DNA of 64,000 bases from Variovorax saccharolyticus (GCF_030316765.1 NZ_JASZYT010000005.1:310001-374000); one strand, 5' to 3'. Counted from the first letter of the stretch, positions 7,760 to 18,141 are shown. Numbers and translations: made by a program. Notes: generated by a model not told the origin, from the letters alone.

Positions 7760-9065
7760 CCGGGTCGAGAAGATATTGCAGGGCGGTCTGGAAGCCGCCC
7801 TCGATATAGACCTCGGCCGGCATGCCCGCCTGCATCTTGAGGTCGCCCACTGCCTTCACCGATTCGGGGTCGGCAAGGATCAACACGCTGTAGTAGGGAG
7901 ATTGGGTCACCTTGTCGGTGAACCGATCTCCCGAGACATAGGTGACCTTGCCGGTCACCATCGTGGCGTTCCGGTACTTGAACGCCGTGAACTTGATGCG
8001 GGCGGCTTGCCCGACCAGCACGTTGTTGACTTCCTCCGGCCGGATCTGGGCCTCGATCATCAGCGCCGTGTTGCTCGGCACGATCTCCGCGATCGCTTCA
8101 CCTGGACGCACGACGGCCCCGGCGGATGTGAACTTCAGGTCGATGATCTCGCCGGCTGCCGGCGCGAGGACGACCTGGCGCGTCGTGGCGTCGTCGGACT
8201 TGCGCAGCTCCTGCTCGATCTCGCTCACGCGGGCCACCGTCGTCTTCAGCTGGTCGCTGGCGGAGCGAAGGTATTCATTGATGATCGAGTTGCTCTTGAT
8301 GTCCGCGTCGATCAGTCGCCCATGGCCGCGCGCGAGCTCGGAGCGACGCTCCTCCAGCTTGGAGGTGTAGTCCGCCACCGCGGCCTCCATCTGGTTGATC
8401 CGCGCGGTCGAGACGAAGCCCTCGCGCACCAGATCGCGATTGGCATCGAGGTCGCGATGCTGCAGGCCGAGCGACTCCTGCGCCTTGGCGCCTTGAGCTT
8501 CCAGCGCGCCGATTTCCTGCTGCACGCGCTGACGCAGCTGCTTGATCAGGGCCAGTTCGCTTTGCAGTGCATGCTGCCGGGCGGAGAACAAGGCTGCTTC
8601 CTTGGCCATCGCGTCCTGCAGGCGAGGGTCCTTCTGGGCCTCCGCGCGCAGCGCTTCGGAGAACACCAGCTTGCCGGCGCGCCGCTGCTCCGCGTCGAGC
8701 CGCTCGAGCGTCGTGCGTTCAACCGCCAGGCGGTAGGTCAGCCGGTTGCGGTCCGCATCGACCCCCACGTCACCGATGACGACCAGGGGATCGCCTTCCT
8801 TGACCACCTGCCCGTCGCGGACGAGGACCTGACGAACGATGCCGCCTTCCAGGTGCTGCACCGGCCGCCGATTGAGATCGACCTTCACATGCGCCGGCGC
8901 CACCACCGCCATCGCCAGCGGCGCCAGCCCGATCCAGAGGGCCAGTGGAACGACGATGGCCAGCACCGTTCCCAGCCCCAGTGCCGTCAATTTCCTGATC
9001 AGCTGTTCGTTGGTCTTGCGCGGTGCTGCATCGCCACCCGGCGGGATCGCTTGGACGTGAGACAT
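7722..9065 (-). CDS. Type I secretion membrane-fusion protein (HlyD/PrtE family)
   Basis: This 447-aa periplasmic adaptor should link the inner-membrane ABC exporter to a TolC-type outer-membrane channel. It has one N-terminal helix (ALGLGTVLAIVVPLALWIG), a biotinyl-lipoyl-like strand pair (VQHLEGGIVRQVLVRDGQVV), a long coiled-coil hairpin over ~110-280, and the family signature region near IEAQIRPEEVNNVLVGQAAR and the C-terminal YKYLLDPV-like tail (LQYLLDPVTSTM). It starts 22 bp after the ABC gene. No outer-membrane component is encoded in the window, so a channel from elsewhere must be used. Confidence 0.92.
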   Translation of the reverse strand: MSHVQAIPPGGDAAPRKTNEQLIRKLTALGLGTVLAIVVPLALWIGLAPLAMAVVAPAHVKVDLNRRPVQHLEGGIVRQVLVRDGQVVKEGDPLVVIGDVGVDADRNRLTYRLAVERTTLERLDAEQRRAGKLVFSEALRAEAQKDPRLQDAMAKEAALFSARQHALQSELALIKQLRQRVQQEIGALEAQGAKAQESLGLQHRDLDANRDLVREGFVSTARINQMEAAVADYTSKLEERRSELARGHGRLIDADIKSNSIINEYLRSASDQLKTTVARVSEIEQELRKSDDATTRQVVLAPAAGEIIDLKFTSAGAVVRPGEAIAEIVPSNTALMIEAQIRPEEVNNVLVGQAARIKFTAFKYRNATMVTGKVTYVSGDRFTDKVTQSPYYSVLILADPESVKAVGDLKMQAGMPAEVYIEGGFQTALQYLLDPVTSTMRRAARQM

Positions 9066-9087
9066 GGACTTCAGCCTTTCTGGCGGG

Positions 9088-10767
9088 TCATGCGGCGCGC
9101 TCGGTGAGCGCCGCCTGCGCCTGCCTCTGCATCGACTTCATCAACTCCGCAGCCGGCCCGAACTGCTTCACGTGGCCGCCCTCGAGAATCAGGATCTTGT
9201 CGACATGCGCGATCAGGGACGGGCGGTGCGTCACCACGATCGAAGTCACGCCTTCGGCGCGCAGGCTGCTCAGCGCGCGGGCCAGCGCGATCTCTCCCTC
9301 GGTATCGAGGCTGGCGTTCGGCTCGTCGAGCACCAGCAGGCGCACGTCGCCGAACATCGCCCTGGCCAGCGCGATGCGCTGGCGCTGACCGGGCGACAGG
9401 CGCGAGCCGCCGTCGCCGATCGGCGTGTCGTAGCCCTGCGGCAGCTGCACGATCATGTCGTGGGCGTTGGCGCGTTGGGCCGCGGCGATGATCGCTTCCG
9501 CATTCGGTTCCCCGAGGCGGCCGATGTTGTCCGCCACGGTGCCGTCGAACAGTTCCACGTCCTGGGGCACATAGCCGATCCAGGGTCCGAGTTCGCGCCG
9601 TGGCCAGGTCGACATGTCGTTGCCGTCCAGCCGGACCGTCCCGATGGTCGGCTGCCAGATGCCGGTCAGCAGCCGCGCGAGGGTGGATTTGCCGGCAGCG
9701 CTGGGCCCGATGATGGCCAGGGACTCGCCCGCGGACAGGCTCAAGGACACGCCGGAGAGCACCAGTTTCTCGATGCCGGGCGGACGGAACGAGATGTTGT
9801 CCACGCGCAAGCGGCCGGTGGGGCGAGGCAGCGCCAGGCGCGGGGCGTCCTTCAGCTGACCGCAAAGGTCGCGCAGGCGGCGATAGGCCGAGCGCGCCTC
9901 GCTGAGAACCCGCCAGCTGCCGACGATCTGTTCCACCGGCTGCAGGGCGCGGCCGAGCAGCACGGTGGTGGCGATCATGACGCCCGCCGAAGCCGCCTGC
10001 GTGAGCACCAGGTAGGCGCCGATCGTCATCATCATGACCTGCACGCCCTGGCGCACAAAGCGTGATGCGGCGCTGAAACTCACGCTCGCATGGCTGGTGC
10101 TGCCTTGAAGGGCCAGCGCTTCGTCCTGCTGCTTGCGCCAGCGGTCCAGCAGGCGCTCGGTCATGCCCATGGCCTGCAGCACCTCGGCGTTGCGCAGCGA
10201 GCCTTCGACGTAGCGCGAGGCCTGGCGCACTTCCTTCTGTACCGTGTCCAGCGACTTCCGGTTCATGCGGTCGTTGAGCCAGGCCAGGCCGATCATGAGG
10301 ACGGCGGCGCCGGCGGCACCCCAGCCCAGCGCCGGATGGAAGACCGCAATGACCGCCACATAGACCACGATCCACGGCGCGTCCATCAGCGCCGTCAAGC
10401 CGTTGGCCGAGAACAGGCTGCGCAGCGTGGCGATGTCGCGCATCGCATCGGGCCGCGCGTGAAGCGGCGAGCGGGCAGCAGCGGTGACCACCGCGTGCAC
10501 CACGGGCGGCGAGAGCCGCTCGTCGATCACGTTCCCCATGAGATGCTGCAGGCGCAGTCGCACATAGTCCAGCACGAGCAGGATCGCCAGTGCGGAAGCG
10601 ACTCCCGCCAGCAGGACCCACAGGGTGTCCCGGCTGTTGGTCGGCAGCACCCGGTCGAACACCTGCAGCATGAACAGCGCAGGCACCAGGTACAGCAGAT
10701 TGATGACGAATGAAAAGAGTGCGAGGTTGAACAGCAGCGGCTTCAGCTTGGCCCAGATCGGCGTCAT
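9088..10767 (-). CDS. Type I secretion ABC transporter, permease/ATPase (PrtD family)
   Basis: A 559-aa half-transporter with a six-helix membrane domain (1-290) and a nucleotide-binding domain. The latter shows Walker A (GPSAAGKSTLAR), signature (LSPGQRQRIALARA), Walker B (RLLVLDEPNAS) and an H-loop (VTHRP). Length and sequence fit PrtD/AprD exporters, which lack the N-terminal peptidase-like domain of HlyB. The start at 10767 is chosen because GGAGGAG lies 8 bp upstream; the frame is open 14 codons further. It is expected to export the RTX peroxidase encoded immediately upstream. Confidence 0.93.
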   Translation of the reverse strand: MTPIWAKLKPLLFNLALFSFVINLLYLVPALFMLQVFDRVLPTNSRDTLWVLLAGVASALAILLVLDYVRLRLQHLMGNVIDERLSPPVVHAVVTAAARSPLHARPDAMRDIATLRSLFSANGLTALMDAPWIVVYVAVIAVFHPALGWGAAGAAVLMIGLAWLNDRMNRKSLDTVQKEVRQASRYVEGSLRNAEVLQAMGMTERLLDRWRKQQDEALALQGSTSHASVSFSAASRFVRQGVQVMMMTIGAYLVLTQAASAGVMIATTVLLGRALQPVEQIVGSWRVLSEARSAYRRLRDLCGQLKDAPRLALPRPTGRLRVDNISFRPPGIEKLVLSGVSLSLSAGESLAIIGPSAAGKSTLARLLTGIWQPTIGTVRLDGNDMSTWPRRELGPWIGYVPQDVELFDGTVADNIGRLGEPNAEAIIAAAQRANAHDMIVQLPQGYDTPIGDGGSRLSPGQRQRIALARAMFGDVRLLVLDEPNASLDTEGEIALARALSSLRAEGVTSIVVTHRPSLIAHVDKILILEGGHVKQFGPAAELMKSMQRQAQAALTERAA

Positions 10768-10790
10768 GTCTTGGTCTCCTCCGTTGTGCA

Positions 10791-10816
10791 GGGCCGGCCG
10801 CTCGCGCAACCGGCCC
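10791..10816. promoter_or_regulatory. GC-rich intercistronic hairpin
   Basis: GGGCCGG and CCGGCCC form a perfect 7-bp stem around a 12-nt loop, between the peroxidase stop and the ribosome site of the ABC gene. No U-run follows on the minus strand, so a full terminator is unlikely. It may stabilise the peroxidase mRNA or lower read-through into the exporter genes. Confidence 0.4.
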
Positions 10817-10836
10817 CGTCCCTCTTCACCTTGCGC

Positions 10837-13800
10837 TCAAACGAAGTCGAAGTTGTCCGCCGTGACCGTGGCGTTGGCCGTGAAGGTGCCGATGTGCGTC
10901 AACTCCGCGGCGGTGATTTCCCCGCCGCCGGCCTGGACCCACTGCCACACGGAGAAGCTGTTGCCGCCTCCGGTGTCGTTGATGACCAGCATCGCGTCTT
11001 CGCCGTTCAGGGCGGTGATGACGAACTCGTTGTTGAACGCCGCCGCGACCGCCGCTGCACTGCCCAGATTGCCGGTGGTCACGCCTTCGGCGGCGACCGC
11101 GCCCGACAGCAGCAGCGCCTCGACGTTGGCGTTGGCCTGGCCGATCGTGACGTTCACCGTGCCGGCGCCCCCGTTCCCCGAAGCGAACAGGAAGTTGTCG
11201 TCGCTGTTGCCGTCGTCCCAGGCCGTGTTGAGCGCGCCGGCGAACTCGATGCGATCGTCCGTCGCGGTCGTTCCGTTGGAATCGAAGCCGGTTACCGTGT
11301 CGCCGAACTCGCTGGCAGCGCTGAACCTGAAGACGTCCTGCAGGTTGTCGTTGGTGGCGCCCGTGTTGATCTGATCGGCACCATCGCCGCCGATCAGGAC
11401 ATCGGCTCCCGCCCCGCCGTTGATGATGTCGGCGCCGGCCCCGCCGCTGATGGTGTCGTTGCCGGCCCCGCCGTTGAGCGTGTTGGCGCCCGCGTCGCCT
11501 GTCAGTGTGTCGTTGCCCGAGCCGCCGGTGATGTTCAGGATGCTCGTGATCGACGTGAAGCCGGTCGCCGTGTCCGTTGCCCCCGAGAGATTGACCGTCA
11601 CGTTCGAGGTCGTGGCGCCATAGGACAGCGTATCGGCGGCGCCACCGAGATTGGCGCTGATGGCCTCGACGTTGGTGACGGTCCCGCCTTCGATCGAGGT
11701 GATGGCCGTGCCGGTGAGGACGACATCGAGGACATCGTTGTTGCCGGCCCCGAGGATGTTCAGCGTGTCGGTTCCGGTACCGCCGTCGATGGTGTCGGCG
11801 CCGCCGCCGATCGTGTAGGTGAAGGTGTCCGCCCCCGCGCCGCCGTTCAGCACGTTGTTGGCGGTGCTGCCGGTGATCGCGTCGTTGCCGCTGCCTCCGG
11901 TGAAATTCTCGATGGCCACCAGCACGTCGGAATTGGCCGCGTTGGAGCCCGACCCGCCGACGATGATCTGACCGGCGCCGCCCAGATTCACGCTGAGCGC
12001 GGCGGCCGGCCCGTAGGACGAATAGTTCGCCGTGTCCGTTCCGGCGCCGCCATCGAGGGTGTCGCGAACGTTGTCGATCGTTGCGTTCAGCACGTCGTTG
12101 CCGGCGCCGCCGCTCAGAACGTTGGCGACCCCGTTGCCCGTCAGCGTGTCGTTGAAGTTGCTGCCCAGCAGGTTCTCGATGGTCGCCAGCGTGTCGGTGC
12201 CCGCGCCCACGGTGTTCTGCGCTGCCGCGATGGCCAGCGAAACGGTCACCCCGGTGGCTGCCGTGGCGTAGCTCGCGGTGTCGATGCCGCCGCCCCCGGT
12301 CAGCACGTTGTTCGAGGCATTGCCGGTGATGACGTTGGCCAACCCGTTCCCGGTCCCGTTGGCCGCGGTGCCCAGCAGGACCAGGTTCTCGACATTCGCT
12401 CCGAGCGTGTAGGAGACGGTCGCCTGCACGGTATCGGTGCCGTCGCCGCCGTTGACGCTTTCCCCCGCGTTGTCCACGAGGATGGTGTCGTCGCCGGCGC
12501 CGCCGTTCATGACGTCCACGCCGAGGCCGCCGTCCAAGGTGTCGTTGCCGTCGTTCCCGTTCAAGGTGTCGATGCCGTCGCCTCCCAGCAGGGTGTCGTT
12601 GCCGTCGCCGCCGTTCAGCGTGTCGGTGCCGACGCCGCCATTCAGCGAGTCGTCGTCGTCGCCGCCATTGAGGATGTCGTTCCCGTCGCCGCCGATCAGG
12701 ATGTCGGCGCCCAGACCGCCGTTCAGCGTGTCGTTGCCCAGGCCACCGTCCAGCGTGTCGGCGAGGTCGCCGCCGCTGATGACGTTGTTGAGTGCATTGC
12801 CCGTGCCGACGAACTGGTCCGCGTCGAGGCCGGTGTACGTGAGGTTCTCCACGTTGTCGACGAGCGCGAGCGAGTACTCGGCCATTTCGGTCTGCACTTC
12901 GTCCGTTCCGGCGCCCGCCGCCTCGACCACCACGTCGGCCAGGTCATCGACGATGTAGGTGTCGTTGCCGCCCAGGCCCACCATCGTGTCGGCGTCGAGG
13001 CCGCCGTCCAGCACGTCGTCGTCATTGGCGCCCGAGCCGCCCACCAGCAGATCGTCGCCGGCGCCGCCGTTGAGCGTGTTGTCGCCGGTGCCTCCGAAGA
13101 TCAGGTCGTTGCCGCTGCCGCCGGTGATGACGTCGTTGGTGCCGTTCTCGCCCGCGATGAAGTTGTTGACCACCGAAGCCGACAGGTTGATGGTGCGACC
13201 ACCGCCGGTGGGGTCCAGGCGGCTGACCAGGTAGTCGTCCGCTCCGAGCAGGTAGCCCTGGAAGACGCCGTCACTGAAGTTGATTCGCTCCACGCCGGTG
13301 CCGGCCGTGCCGCCGGTGAAGTGGCCGGCGACGGTGACGGTCTGGCCGTTGAAGTTGAGCACCAGGCTGCCGGTAGTCGTGGCGGTGTTGTTGTCCGCGG
13401 CGTTGAGGCCGGTGATCGGGTTGAGCGTTCCGGCCACCGGTTCCAGCACACCTGGCAGTATCACGATGCGGTCGGCGGTGCCGCCGCTCGTCGCGCTGAC
13501 CGCCTCGTTGATCGTGTCGCTTCCGTCCGCGAGGCCGAAGCTGTAGGTGTCGTCGCCCAGGCCACCGTTGAGCGTGTCGTTGTCCGCCCCGCCGACCAGC
13601 GTGTCGTTCCCCGCACCGCCGTTCAGTGTGTCGGTTCCGGCGCCGCCGATCAGCACGTCGTTGCCGCCGTTGCCGTTCAGGATGTCGTTGCCTGCGAAGC
13701 CCATCAGGATGTCGTCGCCCTCCGTGCCGTTGAGCACGTCGTCGGCATTGGTGCCGGCGACGATGTTGAGGACGACGCCGCCATCGAACTGCAACCTCTC

Positions 13801-16800
13801 GATGCCGCTCAGCGTGTCGGTTCCTTCGATCGCATCGGCGCTGATGTCGGTCACGGTGAGCCGGCCGTCGCTGGTGCTCCCGAAGGCGTAGTTGGCCAGC
13901 GGACCCACGTACGCGACCGTGTCGATGTAGACCGGGGCCGGTTGGCCCGGCAAGAGCGCCGGAGTGCCCGGCATGGGGCCCGAACTGATCGATCGGACGA
14001 TCGCCAGCTGGCCTGGATTGATGGTTCCCGCGAACATGCTGTTGACCAGCGTCTTCATGCTGCTGTGAAGCGCGATCGGCGTACCGAGGTGCTCGGGATC
14101 GTTGGTCGCGAAGACACCGATCTGGACATTGAGCCATTTGTCGCCGTCGATGATGTCGTCGCCGCCGCCGCCCCGGATGAGGTCGCTGCCCTCGCCGCCG
14201 AGGATGATGTCGCCGGCGATGAAGCTGGTCGCGGTGTCGCCCAGCAGGGCCTGCAGGCCGCTGATGCGGGCGATGCCGGCGGCGTCGAGCGCGCTTCCGG
14301 CGTAGCCTTCGGTGCCGCCCTGGAGGAAGGGCAGCCGATCTGCGGCGACCGTGTCGGCGCCGACCAGCACGTCGTTGAACCGCGTGCCGGACAGGCCTTC
14401 GACCGATTCGTAGGCATCGAGCGTGCCGTTCTGGGGCGGCGTCGGGTTCTCGTCGAACACGATGGCACGGGTCAGGTCCGCGTCCACTGCGAAGGTGTTG
14501 TCCTTGTAGGTCACCCAGTCCCAGCCGGACATGCCGGCCAGCTTTCCGCGGCCGGGGCTGCCGACCATGATGTCGTCGCCGCCCTCGGCGATGAATTCGT
14601 CGAAACCGCCGTCGCCCAGGAAGACGTCGTGTCCCACGATGCTGTCGCGCGCGAAGATCTCGTCGAAGCTGTCGCCCGGCGCGCCGTCGAAGGTACCGGT
14701 CTCGATCCAGTCGTCGCCCTCGTTGCCCAGGATGCGTTCGGCGTTCTTGCTGCCGAGGATGAAGTCGTTGCCCTGGCCGGCGAACACTTCGGAGCCGGCA
14801 TCCGTGCCGAGCACGATGAAGTCCTGGCCGTCGCCTCCCATGATCAGGTCCAGGCCGGGGCCGCCGTGCACCACGTCGTTGCCCGCGCCGGCCTTGATGT
14901 TGTCGTCGCCGCCCAGGTCGCGGACGATGTCATCGCCGTCGCCGGCATTGATGATGTCGTTGCCCGCGCCGCCTTCGAGGATGTCGTTGCCGCCATCCGC
15001 ATGGATCGTGTCGTCGCCTTCGCTGGCGATGATGATGTCGTTGCCTTCGGTCCCGCCCAGCACCACGTGCTGATCGCCCGTGTACCGGAGATAGTTGGTG
15101 TCCGGCCCGGCGGTGGCGGGATTGTTGCGGATCACCAGCGGCGTCAGGATGCCGCCGCCGACGGGATCGCCGTCGAAGCGATTGTCGGCGCTCTCGTCCA
15201 CGTCCGGCGTCGCCGGGTTGTCGAGCAGGATGCCGTCCGCGCCGGCTGTTTCAAGCCCGAGGATGCCCGGGAAGGGGTTGTACTGCTGGGTTCGATCCAT
15301 CTCGAGGATCAGGCCGGGTGTAGAGAACACGTCCGACGGCAGGTGCGTCGCGTTCGTGTTGGTCATGATCATCTCGGCGAAGGAGTTGTTCTCCATCTCG
15401 CCGAACAGGTGCAGCCCGTCGAGGCGCTGGAGGTAGTAGAAGCGGTCGCCGTTCTGCAGGTTCTCCATCTGCTGCTCGAACACGAAGTTGAACGTGGAGC
15501 CCAGCATCCCGCCGAACGGAAGAATCTTCTCTGCCAGCCCGCCGATCCACAGATCGACGTTGTCGAGCCCTCCGCGGGCGCCGCTCCCGGGGCCGTAGGC
15601 TCCGGTACCGTTCAGGAAGTCCTCGGCGTCGACCGGAACCAGCAGGCCGTCGACCGAGACCCCGGTGATGATCGTCAGCGCTGCGTCCCGCCTGCCTTCG
15701 ATCGTGGTCTGGCTCGTGATGAGCGAGTGCGTTCCATAGGCCGCGATGAAATTGATGATCGAGGCCTCGTGCTTGAGGTTGCCCGCGAAGTCGACCCAGC
15801 TGTCGTAGGGCCTGAGTTCGGCGGCGTTGTTGGTGGCGTCGTAGAACTGTGCCCGGGCGGCGTTGAGCGATGGCACGCCGGTGTCGCGGCCGCGTGCGAG
15901 GTTGATGGTGGCGAGGTCGAGCGGAAGGCCCAACAGGTTGTTGCGCAGTGCGCCCGTCACGAACTCGTCGATCTCGTTGCCCACCTGCCGCGTCATGCCC
16001 CGGATGATGGCGCCGGCGGCCACGTCGTCGGTGATCGCATGCTCGGAGTCGAACGCAACCGGATTGAGGAAGCCTTGAATCAAGCCGATGTTGTCGGCGT
16101 TGAAGCTCGGGTCCAGGCGGTCGATCGACTCGGTGAGCATCGAGTGGCCGAAGCGGTACACGACGTGCGCGAACTCGGCCACGATCGAGGGATCGATCGT
16201 GACGTCGAAGCCGTCGGGCACCACGAACGGATTGATCTGCGGCTGGATCTTGCGCGCGAACTCCTCGAACACCAGATGCTGGTATTGCATCTCGGTGGTG
16301 AACTTGGCGGACTGGAACAGCCGCTCGCCATCCCAGACCAGGGTGCCGAGGTCGGTCGGCAGGGCGTCGACGTCTTCGAGCAGCCACTCGTTGAGGAAGT
16401 CCAGGTTGCCGCCCTCCGCCACTTCCAGGATGACCTGCTTGTTGTGCTCGACCATGCGGTTGTGCTCGGCATGGAACACATGGTGCACGGCGGTCAGGCC
16501 GATGTTCTCGTTGACGCGGCCGTCACCGGCGATGAAGTGGGCGTCGAGCAGTTCGTTGTCGTACTCGGTATCGCCATTGCCCGGATTGGCCAGGCCGATC
16601 GTGATGTCGCCATCGGCGAGCTTGCCGATCGGCACCGCCTCGTGCGCGATGTCGGCCAGGAAGGCGTGTCCGGTGCGCAGCGCGGAGACCGTGGGAGGCG
16701 TGAGCGGGTCGCCGTCCGGCACCAGGTCGGACGGATCGACGGGGTTGTCCGGCGTGCCCGAGAAGACGATGTCGTCCGCCGTGTTCGGAATGCCATCGGC

Positions 16801-18069
16801 GCCGATGCCCGCGATGACCTGCGCGAATCCGGTCACCGGATCGGGAATGAAGTTTCCGTATTGGTCCGTCCTGAGCAAAGGCACGCTGCCGACGTCGAAG
16901 TCTGTCAGCTTGATGCCCAGCAGCAGCGCCTGTGCCTTGACCTCGCCCCATGTCGCCATGCCACCGTTGGCGCCTTCGATCAGCTTGCCGGTCGCGACCG
17001 GTTGGCCGGCGTCGTTCAGCTCGTACTGGCGCAGGAAGACCTGATGCGAGGAATGCGAGGTATAGGTCTGGTTCTGGTCGACGAAGGAGGTGGTGGTATT
17101 CACCGGACCGACGTCGTCGGCGGTGCCCATGACGCCGTCCTGTCCGGCCGAGACGGTGGCACGCGTCAGCACCATGAAGTTGGTGTGGCTGCCTTCGACG
17201 TAGAGTGGATCGTCCGGTTGCAGGGGAATGAAGACGGTGCCGCTGCCTCCCTTGTTGACCAGGTCGAGGCCGTGATCGAAGAACTGGCCGAAGAGGGTGA
17301 ACCACGAGTTGAAGGAGGCCGAAAGACCGCCGTCCGGCGAGATGTTGGGCAGGCTGACGTTGTCGCCGTCCATCGTGATGCCGAAGGGCTCGACCCCGGC
17401 GTCGCGAACCACGCGGGCGGCGTCCAGGGTAGCGACCGTCGTGGCGTGCTGGGACTGTGCGGTCGCCAGTGCGGTCTGGGCCGCCTCGACATCCGCAGGC
17501 GGCGACTCGGGATTTGCCAGCAGGGCATCCAGCGCGCTCTGGGCGTTCTGCGCGACGACGCGCGCCTGGTATTCGGCATCCAGGGCCGGCTTGAAGGTCT
17601 GATAGACGGCTGTGACCAATGCAAGGTCGGCCATCGCGTTGCTCGATCCGGCGCGCTCCAGCGCAGTCAGGATCGCAGCCGGATTGCCCAGGGTCTGATC
17701 GACGAGCAGGTTGGAGATGGTTCGCAGGCTCGAGTCGAAGACCAGCGAATTCGGGTTGTTGCTCGGGTTGTAGTTCGGCGCCGTCTGCATGGCGGGCGCG
17801 CCCCCGGGCCCGTCGGGATCGAACAGCGTGCCGTCAGCCGGCCGGTAGACCGGATCCATCAGCGACGGGAACTGCTGATCGGCGGCACCCCAGGTCTCGT
17901 GAAGCAGGTTGTTGTAGGTGCCGTCCACCGTCCGCAGGCCCAGGCTGAGGTTGTATGCGGGGACCAACCCACCCGGCCCGAACAGAGGTTGACCGGCAGC
18001 ATGAGCTTCCGAGATCTTGATCTGCGCAAGGATGAATTCGAGGTCTGCTTGGTTGACGGTAACGGACAT
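10837..18069 (-). CDS. Giant secreted animal-type haem peroxidase with RTX repeats
   Basis: 2410 aa with no Sec signal. Residues ~1-970 form an animal haem peroxidase (An_peroxidase) domain. It has a distal-His motif (FGQFFDHGLD, ~265), VHHVFHAEHNRM (~535), a proximal-His motif (YRFGHSML, ~640) and NLARGRDTGVPSLN (~726). From ~1000 onward there are many GGxGxDxLx calcium-binding nonapeptides (e.g. GGAGNDTLVGGADNDTL) broken by linker domains. A non-RTX C-terminal region ends in DNFDFV, an acidic-hydrophobic tail typical of PrtD-type type I substrates. GAGGAG precedes the ATG. The ABC and HlyD genes follow in the same operon. The architecture resembles Mn(II)-oxidising MopA peroxidases; the substrate here is unproven. 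Confidence 0.93.
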   Translation of the reverse strand: MSVTVNQADLEFILAQIKISEAHAAGQPLFGPGGLVPAYNLSLGLRTVDGTYNNLLHETWGAADQQFPSLMDPVYRPADGTLFDPDGPGGAPAMQTAPNYNPSNNPNSLVFDSSLRTISNLLVDQTLGNPAAILTALERAGSSNAMADLALVTAVYQTFKPALDAEYQARVVAQNAQSALDALLANPESPPADVEAAQTALATAQSQHATTVATLDAARVVRDAGVEPFGITMDGDNVSLPNISPDGGLSASFNSWFTLFGQFFDHGLDLVNKGGSGTVFIPLQPDDPLYVEGSHTNFMVLTRATVSAGQDGVMGTADDVGPVNTTTSFVDQNQTYTSHSSHQVFLRQYELNDAGQPVATGKLIEGANGGMATWGEVKAQALLLGIKLTDFDVGSVPLLRTDQYGNFIPDPVTGFAQVIAGIGADGIPNTADDIVFSGTPDNPVDPSDLVPDGDPLTPPTVSALRTGHAFLADIAHEAVPIGKLADGDITIGLANPGNGDTEYDNELLDAHFIAGDGRVNENIGLTAVHHVFHAEHNRMVEHNKQVILEVAEGGNLDFLNEWLLEDVDALPTDLGTLVWDGERLFQSAKFTTEMQYQHLVFEEFARKIQPQINPFVVPDGFDVTIDPSIVAEFAHVVYRFGHSMLTESIDRLDPSFNADNIGLIQGFLNPVAFDSEHAITDDVAAGAIIRGMTRQVGNEIDEFVTGALRNNLLGLPLDLATINLARGRDTGVPSLNAARAQFYDATNNAAELRPYDSWVDFAGNLKHEASIINFIAAYGTHSLITSQTTIEGRRDAALTIITGVSVDGLLVPVDAEDFLNGTGAYGPGSGARGGLDNVDLWIGGLAEKILPFGGMLGSTFNFVFEQQMENLQNGDRFYYLQRLDGLHLFGEMENNSFAEMIMTNTNATHLPSDVFSTPGLILEMDRTQQYNPFPGILGLETAGADGILLDNPATPDVDESADNRFDGDPVGGGILTPLVIRNNPATAGPDTNYLRYTGDQHVVLGGTEGNDIIIASEGDDTIHADGGNDILEGGAGNDIINAGDGDDIVRDLGGDDNIKAGAGNDVVHGGPGLDLIMGGDGQDFIVLGTDAGSEVFAGQGNDFILGSKNAERILGNEGDDWIETGTFDGAPGDSFDEIFARDSIVGHDVFLGDGGFDEFIAEGGDDIMVGSPGRGKLAGMSGWDWVTYKDNTFAVDADLTRAIVFDENPTPPQNGTLDAYESVEGLSGTRFNDVLVGADTVAADRLPFLQGGTEGYAGSALDAAGIARISGLQALLGDTATSFIAGDIILGGEGSDLIRGGGGDDIIDGDKWLNVQIGVFATNDPEHLGTPIALHSSMKTLVNSMFAGTINPGQLAIVRSISSGPMPGTPALLPGQPAPVYIDTVAYVGPLANYAFGSTSDGRLTVTDISADAIEGTDTLSGIERLQFDGGVVLNIVAGTNADDVLNGTEGDDILMGFAGNDILNGNGGNDVLIGGAGTDTLNGGAGNDTLVGGADNDTLNGGLGDDTYSFGLADGSDTINEAVSATSGGTADRIVILPGVLEPVAGTLNPITGLNAADNNTATTTGSLVLNFNGQTVTVAGHFTGGTAGTGVERINFSDGVFQGYLLGADDYLVSRLDPTGGGRTINLSASVVNNFIAGENGTNDVITGGSGNDLIFGGTGDNTLNGGAGDDLLVGGSGANDDDVLDGGLDADTMVGLGGNDTYIVDDLADVVVEAAGAGTDEVQTEMAEYSLALVDNVENLTYTGLDADQFVGTGNALNNVISGGDLADTLDGGLGNDTLNGGLGADILIGGDGNDILNGGDDDDSLNGGVGTDTLNGGDGNDTLLGGDGIDTLNGNDGNDTLDGGLGVDVMNGGAGDDTILVDNAGESVNGGDGTDTVQATVSYTLGANVENLVLLGTAANGTGNGLANVITGNASNNVLTGGGGIDTASYATAATGVTVSLAIAAAQNTVGAGTDTLATIENLLGSNFNDTLTGNGVANVLSGGAGNDVLNATIDNVRDTLDGGAGTDTANYSSYGPAAALSVNLGGAGQIIVGGSGSNAANSDVLVAIENFTGGSGNDAITGSTANNVLNGGAGADTFTYTIGGGADTIDGGTGTDTLNILGAGNNDVLDVVLTGTAITSIEGGTVTNVEAISANLGGAADTLSYGATTSNVTVNLSGATDTATGFTSITSILNITGGSGNDTLTGDAGANTLNGGAGNDTISGGAGADIINGGAGADVLIGGDGADQINTGATNDNLQDVFRFSAASEFGDTVTGFDSNGTTATDDRIEFAGALNTAWDDGNSDDNFLFASGNGGAGTVNVTIGQANANVEALLLSGAVAAEGVTTGNLGSAAAVAAAFNNEFVITALNGEDAMLVINDTGGGNSFSVWQWVQAGGGEITAAELTHIGTFTANATVTADNFDFV

Positions 18070-18141
18070 GTCGCGGCTCCTCAGGTTGTGAAAGCATGTT
18101 GGAGAACGTTTCTTCCAGCAACGACAGTCTCAGCGCCGACT

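Noticed and set aside
12000..15100. Regular short DNA repeats resembling a satellite or CRISPR
   Set aside because: They are the 27-bp coding periods of GGxGxDxLx RTX nonapeptides. There are no spacers of constant length and no cas genes.
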